From positions 62,001-126,000 of the forward strand of contig NZ_JAHUWK010000012.1 of NCBI RefSeq assembly GCF_019219065.1: a stretch of DNA of 64,000 bases, written 5' to 3'. The DNA is from Duganella sp. sic0402. GTDB lineage: Bacteria > Pseudomonadota > Gammaproteobacteria > Burkholderiales > Burkholderiaceae_D. Below the pieces are notes generated by a model. That model saw only the letters and a program-made list of their open reading frames with translations, was not told the DNA's origin and made no database searches. The position numbers and the translations under genes are program-made. Positions 54,808 to 62,423 of this stretch are shown here, piece by piece (positions within the stretch are counted from its first letter, which is position 1; every line of letters starts with the position of its first letter).

Positions 54808-55712
54808 TGTTTGAACCAGCGCGCGAGGCTGGCGATGAAGTCCTGCAAGTGGGATTTTTCCGGCGTCTGCAATGCGTGGCCGGCGTTGGGGTACTCGATG
54901 AAGGTGAAGTTCTTTTCCGGATGCTGCGCAAAATAGTCGCGCAAGGCACGTCCGGATTCGATGGCTTCACTGTCATCCTTCTCGCCCATGGCTGCAATCA
55001 TCGGCATGTTCAGCTGACGGTAAGTCAACAGCGGATCATAAAACAGATGCGAACTCCAGTAACGGTAGCTGTGGCCAAAGAACTCCTTGTCGACGCTATC
55101 AGGATGTGCCTTGATGTCGGCATAGGTTTGCAGGAAATAGTCGCGTGAAAAAGGCTGGGCATAGGGCTTCACGCCGCGATCTGCGAAGATCAGGAACACC
55201 TGGCTTTGCGGCAGGCCACCGCTGCCCGCCGTGGCGAGCCAGCCCGCCTTCGGGCTGCGCAAGGCGATCAGTGGAGCGACTGTGCCGCCTTCCGAAAAAC
55301 CGACGATGGCCAGGCTGCGGGGCGTGAGCCGCTTCAGCTCAGGCGCATTGTCGATGAAAGCCAGATTATCGCTGACGCGATTTTCCAGAAAATCCGCCGC
55401 TGTGTAGTCGGCGGCGCAGTTTTCGCCTTGGCTGTTTTTCTGGACGCCGGCTTTATCCAGGTAGTAGACGCTCAGTGGCGCAGGATAGCGCTCGAAGTAG
55501 GATGCCATCCGGCTGCTGTAATCCTTGCATCCCGAGCCATGCAGCAGCAGGATCGGCGTGGCGGCGCTGAAGTTCCCGGTATCGTGCAGATGATAGTAGC
55601 GGCGCTCTTTGCCGGCAATATTGATGGTCGCCTGGTCCAGCACGCGGGCCGCCTGTGCGGCGGCGGACAACAGCAGCGTGCCGCATGCCAGCAGTACCGC
55701 GCGGCGTATCAT
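54804..55712 (-). CDS. Exported alpha/beta hydrolase
   Basis: The 302-aa protein has an N-terminal signal (ACGTLLLSAAAQA, about 9-21). An alpha/beta hydrolase fold is shown by PILLLHGSGCKDYSSRMASY (about 53-72, with the HGSG oxyanion element), the nucleophile elbow AIVGFSEGGTVAP (about 134-146) and a C-terminal His in EYPNAGHALQTPEKS (about 276-290). Ser-Asp-His catalysis in the periplasm is expected; the substrate is unknown. The start overlaps the RDD gene stop. Confidence 0.82.
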   Translation of the reverse strand: MIRRAVLLACGTLLLSAAAQAARVLDQATINIAGKERRYYHLHDTGNFSAATPILLLHGSGCKDYSSRMASYFERYPAPLSVYYLDKAGVQKNSQGENCAADYTAADFLENRVSDNLAFIDNAPELKRLTPRSLAIVGFSEGGTVAPLIALRSPKAGWLATAGSGGLPQSQVFLIFADRGVKPYAQPFSRDYFLQTYADIKAHPDSVDKEFFGHSYRYWSSHLFYDPLLTYRQLNMPMIAAMGEKDDSEAIESGRALRDYFAQHPEKNFTFIEYPNAGHALQTPEKSHLQDFIASLARWFKQ

Positions 55713-56698
55713 GGCGTGATTTGCCAGTCTGCCGGCGTATGGGAGTAACGCCAGTTGCGGTAGGAGTGCGCGATGCCGATGTTATAGCCACTGGACAGCG
55801 TCACACTCACTGCCTGCAGGCGATCGGCGTCGGGATAGTTTTCCAGCACGGTACGGGCGATGCGGCGGGCCGCCCCATCGCGGTCGGATACCGAGTGGGC
55901 GATGGTGGCGTTGACGCTCAGGCTAGGAGCGGCGCCTTGCTGCGATTGAGGGAAGTTGATGGCGACGACAACGTCGTACACGCCGGGCAAACGCGCGACC
56001 TGCTGCTGTAGCTGCAGCATGGACGTGAATGGATTATTCGGCCAGATCGGCAGCACTGCCACCACCCCGAGTACCGTCAGCACAACGATCATGCCGCCGG
56101 CGATGAGGGCGTGGCCGCGCCAGACTGGTTCTGCCGGCAGCGCCAGCGGACCATCGGCTGTTTTGACGACATAGGCGCGCAAAGCCAGATCGTGCAGGGA
56201 CTGGCGCGTCTTTCGATTAAAGATCAGCAGGTAGATGATGCCGAAGTAGACGGCGAACAGTGGCGTCGACAGGATGGCGTTGATCCATGGGTTCCCGCCG
56301 CTGAGATAGTTGGGCAAGCTGATGAGGAAGTAGGCGGCGCAGAAGATGGCGGCGCGTGCGACCGACTGCCGCAGTTCCAGCAGCCCGCCATCCTGCCGGA
56401 TGACCTTCAGGCCGAGCAGGCGCATGCCTGGCGAGCGGCCGCCGCCCTTGCTGCTTTGCGTGAAACCGAAGTAGGCGAGGGCGATGATAAAGCCCACCAC
56501 CTGGCCCCAAGGCCCCAGCACCGCGAACTGCCTGGAGAGGATGGCGCCTGCGGCCAGCCCGACCGCGCCGAGTATCAAGGCGTCGGCGGCGAAGGCGACG
56601 ATGCGGCGCCATGTGCCGGCAGCCATGATCGGCGTAGCCGGCGGCGCGGCCGGTGCTGGTTCTTTTTCGCTGTAGTTACTATGGTCCGCTTGCTGCAT
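55709..56698 (-). CDS. RDD-family membrane protein with C-terminal extracytoplasmic domain
   Basis: The 329-aa protein has an RDD domain (about 25-185) with WRRIVAFAADALILGAVGLA (R and D in helix 1), GGRSPGMRLLGLKVIRQDGG and SLHDLALRAYVVK. A fourth helix near 205-225 is followed by an about 100-residue soluble domain. RDD proteins are sometimes ion exchangers, but the function is unassigned here. It heads the leftward three-gene unit and is divergent from the nitrate transporter leader. Confidence 0.82.
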   Translation of the reverse strand: MQQADHSNYSEKEPAPAAPPATPIMAAGTWRRIVAFAADALILGAVGLAAGAILSRQFAVLGPWGQVVGFIIALAYFGFTQSSKGGGRSPGMRLLGLKVIRQDGGLLELRQSVARAAIFCAAYFLISLPNYLSGGNPWINAILSTPLFAVYFGIIYLLIFNRKTRQSLHDLALRAYVVKTADGPLALPAEPVWRGHALIAGGMIVVLTVLGVVAVLPIWPNNPFTSMLQLQQQVARLPGVYDVVVAINFPQSQQGAAPSLSVNATIAHSVSDRDGAARRIARTVLENYPDADRLQAVSVTLSSGYNIGIAHSYRNWRYSHTPADWQITP

Positions 56699-56835
56699 GA
56701 GGTGAGCTGTTTAGGTTTTGATAACGCAGTATAGCGCACCGATAACGTGCGCCGTGCACCGCAACATCGCACCAAACGGTCCCACATCAAGGTGCAAACC
56801 GGTGCTCGCCCTCTGTAGATAGCTGTTTATGCGCC

Positions 56836-56851
56836 TGGCACGGCTCTTGCA
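56836..56851 (+). promoter_or_regulatory. Sigma-54 promoter of the nitrate transporter-nirBD-nasA operon
   Basis: TGGCAC-GGCTC-TTGCA matches the -24/-12 consensus in all key positions and resembles the nrtA promoter at 50618-50633. Confidence 0.88.
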
Positions 56852-56864
56852 AAGCATAGGGCAA

Positions 56865-56988
56865 GGGATCAACGGCGATCTCCCGGAAGTACACGAATTC
56901 ATAGCTGGTCCAAGGACGGACTGGCAGGACAACGGCGTCCGCCCAACCCGGTCTTTGAGGCCTTCGGTTGCGCGGACGCCTTTTTGTT
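56865..56988 (+). promoter_or_regulatory. ANTAR-responsive antiterminator leader of the nitrate assimilation operon
   Basis: P1 (56865-56884) pairs GGGATC with GATC(T)CCC around hexaloop AACGGC. P2 (56927-56940) pairs GGAC with GTCC around the same hexaloop. The P2 3' arm lies in the terminator stem GGCGTCCGC (56934-56942)/GCGGACGCC (56972-56980), followed by TTTTTG. NasT binding to P1-P2 would block the terminator when nitrate or nitrite is present. The rest of the 56699-57006 gap holds nothing else recognisable. Confidence 0.88.
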
Positions 56989-57006
56989 TTCTGAACGGGA
57001 TAAAAA

Positions 57007-58302
57007 ATGGCCAGCAAAGCTACCAGCATCAAGCTCTTCTCAATTTCAACGCCTCAGATGCGGGCGTTTCACTTGACCTGGATGGCGTTCTTCGTCTGCT
57101 TCTTCGCCTGGTTCGCCTGCGCCCCGCTGATGCCGGTGATTAAAGGCGAATTCGGCCTGACGCCAGGGCAGATCGCGAATATCAATATCGCCGCCGTTGC
57201 CGTTACCATTCTCGTGCGTCTGATCGTCGGCCCGCTGTGCGATCACTTCGGCCCGCGCAAAGCCTATACCGGCTTGCTGCTGCTGGGTTCCATCCCGGTG
57301 ATCGGTGTGGCCTTCGCGCAGAGCTACGAGAGCTTCCTGTTCTTCCGCCTCGCCATCGGCGCGGCCGGCGCCAGCTTCGTCATCACCCAGTACCACACCT
57401 CGGTGATGTTCGGTCCCAAGGTGGTGGGCACTGCCAACGCGGCTGCTGCTGGCTGGGGCAATGCCGGCGGCGGCGTGGCGCAAGCCCTGATGCCGCTGCT
57501 GATGACTGCCATGATCATGCTGGGCGTGAGCGAGGGCTTCGGCTGGCGCGCTGCGCTGATCGTGCCAGGCGTGCTGATGATCGTGATGGCCTTCGTCTAC
57601 TACCGCTATACGCAGGACTGCCCGCAAGGTAACTTCAGCGAACTGCGCGCCGCAGGCATCGCCATCGAAGGCGGGAAGAAAGGTGGCTGGGATTCGTTCA
57701 AGCTGGCCGCCGCCAACTACCGCGTATGGCTGCTGTTCATTACCTACGGCGCCTGCTTCGGCATCGAGATCTTCATCCACAACATCGCCGCGATCTACTA
57801 CGTCGATCACTTCAACCTGACGCTGGCGCAAGCCGGTATGGCGGCAGGCAGCTTTGGCCTGCTGGCCTTGTTCGCCCGTGCGCTGGGCGGCTGGGTATCC
57901 GATAAAGCCGCAGCGGGCGGCAACCTGAATCACCGCGTCACGCTGCTGTTCGCGCTGATGCTGGGCGAAGGCGCCGGCCTGCTGATGTTTGCGCACGCTG
58001 GCAACGCCATGCTGGCCATCGCCGCCATGCTGGTATTCGGTCTGTTCACCCACATGGCCTGCGGTGCGACTTACGCCGTGGTGCCATTCGTTGACAAGCG
58101 CGCCCTCGGCGGCGTGGCCGGCATCATCGGCGCCGGCGGCAATGTGGGTGCTGTCGCAGCCGGCTTCCTGATGAAAGGCACGGGCGATGTGCAGCAGACG
58201 CTGAGCATCCTCGGCGTGCTGGTCGCCATCTCCGCGCTGTGCGCACTGGCTGCACGCTTCAGCGCCGACACCGTCGAACAATCCGCAATCGCTACCGCTT
58301 AA
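57007..58302 (+). CDS. narK: MFS nitrate/nitrite transporter (NarK/NasA type)
   Basis: The 431-aa protein has about 12 membrane helices. Nitrate signature 1 is AAAGWGNAGGGVAQALMPLL (about 140-159), and signature 2 is GIIGAGGNVGAVAAGFLMKG (about 374-393). The conserved Arg in helix 2 lies in NIAAVAVTILVRLIVGP, and DHFGPRKAY is the MFS A-motif. It belongs to the assimilatory NasA-like branch judging by neighbours. It is the second nitrate uptake system here besides NrtABC. It begins the operon that continues with nirB 11 bp downstream. Confidence 0.93.
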   Translation: MASKATSIKLFSISTPQMRAFHLTWMAFFVCFFAWFACAPLMPVIKGEFGLTPGQIANINIAAVAVTILVRLIVGPLCDHFGPRKAYTGLLLLGSIPVIGVAFAQSYESFLFFRLAIGAAGASFVITQYHTSVMFGPKVVGTANAAAAGWGNAGGGVAQALMPLLMTAMIMLGVSEGFGWRAALIVPGVLMIVMAFVYYRYTQDCPQGNFSELRAAGIAIEGGKKGGWDSFKLAAANYRVWLLFITYGACFGIEIFIHNIAAIYYVDHFNLTLAQAGMAAGSFGLLALFARALGGWVSDKAAAGGNLNHRVTLLFALMLGEGAGLLMFAHAGNAMLAIAAMLVFGLFTHMACGATYAVVPFVDKRALGGVAGIIGAGGNVGAVAAGFLMKGTGDVQQTLSILGVLVAISALCALAARFSADTVEQSAIATA

Positions 58303-58313
58303 GGGAAGGCATC

Positions 58314-60845
58314 ATGAAAATTATCGTTATCGGCCACGGCATGGTGGGCCACAAATTCCTGGAAAGCCTTGCCAATAGCGGCGTCGCCAATTTGCAGGTG
58401 ACGGTGCTGTGCGAAGAGCCACGTCCTGCCTACGACCGCGTGCACTTGTCCGAATTCTTCTCCGGTAAATCCGCCGACGATCTGTCGCTGGTGAAGCCGG
58501 GCTTCTTTGAACGCGACGATATGGTGCTGCGCCTGAACACCCGCGCCACCGCCATCGACACCGCAGCCAAAACCGTCACCACCGGCGAAGGCGAGATTCT
58601 GCCCTACGACAAACTGGTGATTGCTACCGGCTCGTTCCCGTTCGTGCCGCCGCTGCCAGGCAAGGACCGCAAGGACTGCTTCGTTTATCGCACCATTGAA
58701 GATCTGGAAGCGATGCTGGAATGCGGCCAGCGCGCCAAGACCGGGGTGGTGATCGGCGGCGGCCTGCTCGGCCTGGAATGCGCCAAGGCGCTGCGCGATA
58801 TGAAGCTGGACACCCATGTGGTCGAGTTCTCGCCACGCCTGATGGCGGTGCAGGTGGATGACCACGGCGGCCGTGTGCTGCGCCGTAAGATCGAAGAACT
58901 GGGCGTCACCGTTCATACCGGTAAAAACACCACCGCCATTGTCGATGGCGTCGATGGCACGCACCGCATGGAATTCGCCGACGGTGGCCATCTGGACGTG
59001 GACATGATCGTTTTCTCGGCCGGTATCCGTCCGCGCGACATGCTGGCCAAAGAAGCCGGCCTGGCCATCGGCCCGCGCGGCGGCATCGAAATCAATAACA
59101 ACTGCGTTACCTCCGATCCGCACGTCTACGCGATTGGCGAATGCGCGCTGTGGGGCGGCCTGATTTTCGGCCTGGTGGCACCGGGCTACGAAATGGCGCG
59201 CGTCGCTGCCAAGCATATGCTGGGCGAAGCGGCCGAATTCGCCGGCGCCGACATGAGCACCAAGCTGAAATTGATGGGCGTGGACGTGGCGTCGATCGGC
59301 GACCCGCATGGCAAGGAAGAGGGCAGCCACTCCTACCAGTTCATCGATGAGCGCAAGCAAATCTACAAGAAGATCGTGGTGTCCAGCTGCGGCAAGTATC
59401 TGCTGGGCGGCGTGATGGTCGGCGACGCGGCCGAATACGGCACGCTGCTGCAAATGATGCTGAACAAAATCGAGCTGCCGGAAGCGCCGGAGTTCCTGAT
59501 ACTGCCGCAGTCCGATGGCGCCGCCAGGCCGGCGCTGGGTGTGGACGCGCTGCCGGACAGTGCGCAAATCTGCTCCTGCAATAACATCTCCAAAGGCCAG
59601 CTGTGCGCCGCCGTGCAGAACGGCGCCACCACCATCGGCGAACTGAAAAGCTGCACCACTGCCGGCACGGCATGCGGCGGCTGCGTTCCGCTGGTGACGC
59701 AGGTGATGAAGGCCGAGATGAAGAAGCAGGGCATGGAAGTGAACAACCATGTGTGCGAACACTTCGCCTATTCGCGCCAGGAGCTGTTCCACCTGATCAA
59801 AGTCGGCAAGGTCAGCACCTTTAGCGACCTGCTGCACAAGCATGGCAAGGGCCTGGGCTGCGATGTCTGCAAACCGCTGGCCGCCAGCATTCTGGCCACC
59901 ATCAACAATGAGTTTGTGCTGAAGAAGGAACACGCCAGCCTGCAGGACACCAATGACTACTTCCTCGGCAATATCCAGAAGGACGGTACGTATTCGGTGG
60001 TGCCGCGCATGCCGGCCGGTGAGGTGACGGCCGATGGCCTGATCGCCGTTGGCACGGTGGCCAAGAAATACGGCCTGTACACCAAGATCACCGGTGGCGC
60101 ACGCGTTGACCTGTTTGGTGCGCGTGTCGAACAACTGCCGCTGATCTGGGAAGAACTGATTGCCGCAGGCTTTGAATCCGGCCACGCGTATGGCAAGTCG
60201 CTGCGCACGGTGAAGTCCTGCGTCGGCTCGACCTGGTGCCGTTATGGCGTCGATGATTCCATCGGCCTGGCGATTGAACTGGAAAACCGCTACAAGGGCT
60301 TGCGTACGCCGCACAAGATCAAGTTTGGCGTGTCCGGCTGCACCCGCGAGTGCGCCGAGGCACAGGGCAAGGATGTGGGCGTGATCGCCACCGAAAAAGG
60401 CTGGAACCTGTACGTGGCCGGCAACGGCGGCATGAAGCCGCGCCACGCCGAGCTGCTGGCGACTGAGCTGGACAAGGAAACGCTGGTCAAGTACATCGAC
60501 CGCTTCCTGATGTTCTACAGCCGCACCGGCGACCGTCTGCAACGCACCAGCACCTGGCGCGAGAACCTTGAGGGCGGCCTGGATTACCTGAAAGATGTCA
60601 TCGTCAAGGACAAGCTGGGCATCGGTGCCGAGCTGGAAGCGGACATGCAGCATGTGGTCAACACCTACGCTTGCGAGTGGAAGGAAGCTGTCGAGAATCC
60701 GGAAACCCGCAAACGATTCCGCCACTTCGTCAACAGCGACAAGGGCGACGAGAACGTGTTGTTCATGGAAGAACGTGGCCAGATTCGTCCGGCCACCATC
60801 GAAGAGCGCAAACGCGTTATCCCTATCGCAGTCAAGGCAGCCTAA
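58314..60845 (+). CDS. nirB: Assimilatory nitrite reductase [NAD(P)H], large subunit
   Basis: The 843-aa protein reduces nitrite to ammonium in the cytoplasm. ATG 58314 has AAGGGAAGGC upstream. Order: FAD/NAD domain (VIGHGMVGHKFLE at 4-16, VVIGGGLLGLECAKALRDMK near 145); a BFD-like [2Fe-2S] domain with CSCNN...TACGGC (about 423-460) and a second CDVC site (about 520); then the sulfite/nitrite reductase core. SCVGSTWCRYGVD (about 640) and SGCTRECAEAQGKD (about 680) provide the four cysteines for the [4Fe-4S]-siroheme centre. Confidence 0.96.
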   Translation: MKIIVIGHGMVGHKFLESLANSGVANLQVTVLCEEPRPAYDRVHLSEFFSGKSADDLSLVKPGFFERDDMVLRLNTRATAIDTAAKTVTTGEGEILPYDKLVIATGSFPFVPPLPGKDRKDCFVYRTIEDLEAMLECGQRAKTGVVIGGGLLGLECAKALRDMKLDTHVVEFSPRLMAVQVDDHGGRVLRRKIEELGVTVHTGKNTTAIVDGVDGTHRMEFADGGHLDVDMIVFSAGIRPRDMLAKEAGLAIGPRGGIEINNNCVTSDPHVYAIGECALWGGLIFGLVAPGYEMARVAAKHMLGEAAEFAGADMSTKLKLMGVDVASIGDPHGKEEGSHSYQFIDERKQIYKKIVVSSCGKYLLGGVMVGDAAEYGTLLQMMLNKIELPEAPEFLILPQSDGAARPALGVDALPDSAQICSCNNISKGQLCAAVQNGATTIGELKSCTTAGTACGGCVPLVTQVMKAEMKKQGMEVNNHVCEHFAYSRQELFHLIKVGKVSTFSDLLHKHGKGLGCDVCKPLAASILATINNEFVLKKEHASLQDTNDYFLGNIQKDGTYSVVPRMPAGEVTADGLIAVGTVAKKYGLYTKITGGARVDLFGARVEQLPLIWEELIAAGFESGHAYGKSLRTVKSCVGSTWCRYGVDDSIGLAIELENRYKGLRTPHKIKFGVSGCTRECAEAQGKDVGVIATEKGWNLYVAGNGGMKPRHAELLATELDKETLVKYIDRFLMFYSRTGDRLQRTSTWRENLEGGLDYLKDVIVKDKLGIGAELEADMQHVVNTYACEWKEAVENPETRKRFRHFVNSDKGDENVLFMEERGQIRPATIEERKRVIPIAVKAA

Positions 60846-60852
60846 GGAGAAG

Positions 60853-61203
60853 ATGATGCATCGTGATATTCAAACCGATAACTGGATCGCCGTCTGCAAC
60901 CTGGACGACATCGTGCCGAATACCGGCGTGTGCGCCTTGCTGAACAATGAGCAGGTGGCGGTGTTTCATGTTGACGATGGCGGACCGCGCGTGTTCGCCA
61001 TCGATAACTATGATCCGAATTCTGAGGCTTCCGTGCTGTCGCGTGGCCTGGTCGGTTCGCTGGGCGAGCGGATTGTGGTCGCCTCGCCGATCTACAAGCA
61101 GCACTTCGATTTGCAGACCGGCGAATGCCTGGAAGCACCTGAACATTCAGTTGGGACCTACCCGGCGCGCATTGACGGCGGCAAAGTCTGGGTCGGCCTG
61201 TGA
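60853..61203 (+). CDS. nirD: Nitrite reductase [NAD(P)H], small subunit
   Basis: The 116-aa protein starts at ATG 60853 or 60856 (AAGGAGA upstream), 7 bp after nirB. It has a Rieske-like beta fold without the cluster-binding Cys/His pairs, as is normal for NirD: VCALLNNEQVAVFHV, FAIDNYDPNSEASVLSRGLV (about 48-67) and SPIYKQHFDLQTGECLE. It supports NirB as part of the holoenzyme. Confidence 0.94.
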   Translation: MMHRDIQTDNWIAVCNLDDIVPNTGVCALLNNEQVAVFHVDDGGPRVFAIDNYDPNSEASVLSRGLVGSLGERIVVASPIYKQHFDLQTGECLEAPEHSVGTYPARIDGGKVWVGL

Positions 61204-62414
61204 AACCCGCACTGGTCGTCATCGGCAACGGCATGGCCGGCATGCGCACGGTCGAGGAGCTGCACAAGCTGGCGCCGGATATGTACGACATCACCGTGTT
61301 CGGCGCCGAGCCGCACGGTAATTACAACCGCATCCTGCTGTCGCCGGTGCTGGCAGGCGAGAAGAGCATCGACGACATCATGCTCAACACCCGTGAATGG
61401 TACGTCCAGCACGGGATCACGCTGCACGCTGGCGACCCTGTGGTGCACATCGACCGCCGCAAGCGTATTGTGCGCGCCCAATCCGGCCTGGAAGTGAGCT
61501 ATGACCGTTTGCTGATCGCCACCGGCTCCAAGCCGTTTATCATCCCGGTGCCAGGCCATCAACTGAGCGGCGTGCTGGCCTTCCGTGATATTCAGGACGT
61601 GGAGCAGATGCTGGCGATGGCGCGCAATCACCGTAATGCGGTGGTGATCGGCGGCGGCCTGCTGGGCCTGGAGGCAGCCAACGGGCTACAACGCCAGGGC
61701 ATGAACGTGACCGTGGTGCACGTCAGCGACGTGCTGATGAACCAGCAGCTCGACAAGCCCGCCGCGCTATTGCTGCAAAAGGCGCTGGAAGCCAAGGGAC
61801 TCACATTCCTGATGGGCGCCAACACCGAGGAAATTCTCGGCCCCGGTCGCGTGACCGGCGTGCGTTTCAAGGACGGCAGCGAGATCCCGGCGGACCTGGT
61901 GGTGATGACCGCTGGCGTACGGCCGAATATCGAACTGGCCAAGTCCGCAGGCCTGCACTGCGAGCGCGCCATCGTGGTGGACGATACCCTGCAAACCTAC
62001 GATCCCCGCGTCTACGCAGTGGGCGAGTGCGTGCAGCACCGCAGCGCCACCTTTGGCCTGGTCGCGCCGATCTGGGATCAGGCGCGTGTCTGCGGCGCGC
62101 ACCTGGCCGGCGCCGGTGTGCGCCGCTATGTGCAGCAAACCTCGCCGACGCGGCTAAAAGTGACCGGCGTCGATTTGTACTCGGTTGGCGACTTCATCGG
62201 CGGCGAAGGCAGCGAAGACCTGGTACTGCGCGATGCGCGCCGTGGCGTCTACAAGCGGCTGGTGTTGAAGGACAACCGCGTCACCGGCGCGGTGCTGTAT
62301 GGCGACGTCAAGGACGGCCCGTGGTACTTCAACCTGATCCAGAGCCGCAGCGACATTACGCCGATCCGGCAAACCCTGTTATTTGGCGAAGCCTTGTCTA
62401 ACCGGGCCGCCTGA
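61200..62414 (+). CDS. FAD-dependent pyridine nucleotide oxidoreductase, likely nitrate reductase electron-transfer subunit
   Basis: The 404-aa flavoprotein starts with GTG overlapping the nirD stop (GTGA). It has an FAD motif (ALVVIGNGMAGMRTVEELHK, about 4-23), a second nucleotide motif (AVVIGGGLLGLEAANGLQRQ, about 145-164) and VYAVGECVQHR (about 276-286). It resembles the N-terminal part of NirB and rubredoxin/nitrite reductase-type NADH oxidoreductases. Between nirD and nasA it most plausibly passes electrons from NAD(P)H to the catalytic nitrate reductase, similar to NasB. Confidence 0.82.
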   Translation: MKPALVVIGNGMAGMRTVEELHKLAPDMYDITVFGAEPHGNYNRILLSPVLAGEKSIDDIMLNTREWYVQHGITLHAGDPVVHIDRRKRIVRAQSGLEVSYDRLLIATGSKPFIIPVPGHQLSGVLAFRDIQDVEQMLAMARNHRNAVVIGGGLLGLEAANGLQRQGMNVTVVHVSDVLMNQQLDKPAALLLQKALEAKGLTFLMGANTEEILGPGRVTGVRFKDGSEIPADLVVMTAGVRPNIELAKSAGLHCERAIVVDDTLQTYDPRVYAVGECVQHRSATFGLVAPIWDQARVCGAHLAGAGVRRYVQQTSPTRLKVTGVDLYSVGDFIGGEGSEDLVLRDARRGVYKRLVLKDNRVTGAVLYGDVKDGPWYFNLIQSRSDITPIRQTLLFGEALSNRAA

Positions 62415-62423
62415 AGGAATATC

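Noticed and set aside
58299-60725. 808-codon antisense frame opposite nirB
   Set aside because: Mirror of strong nirB codon bias; the translation has no recognisable fold and nirB is certain.
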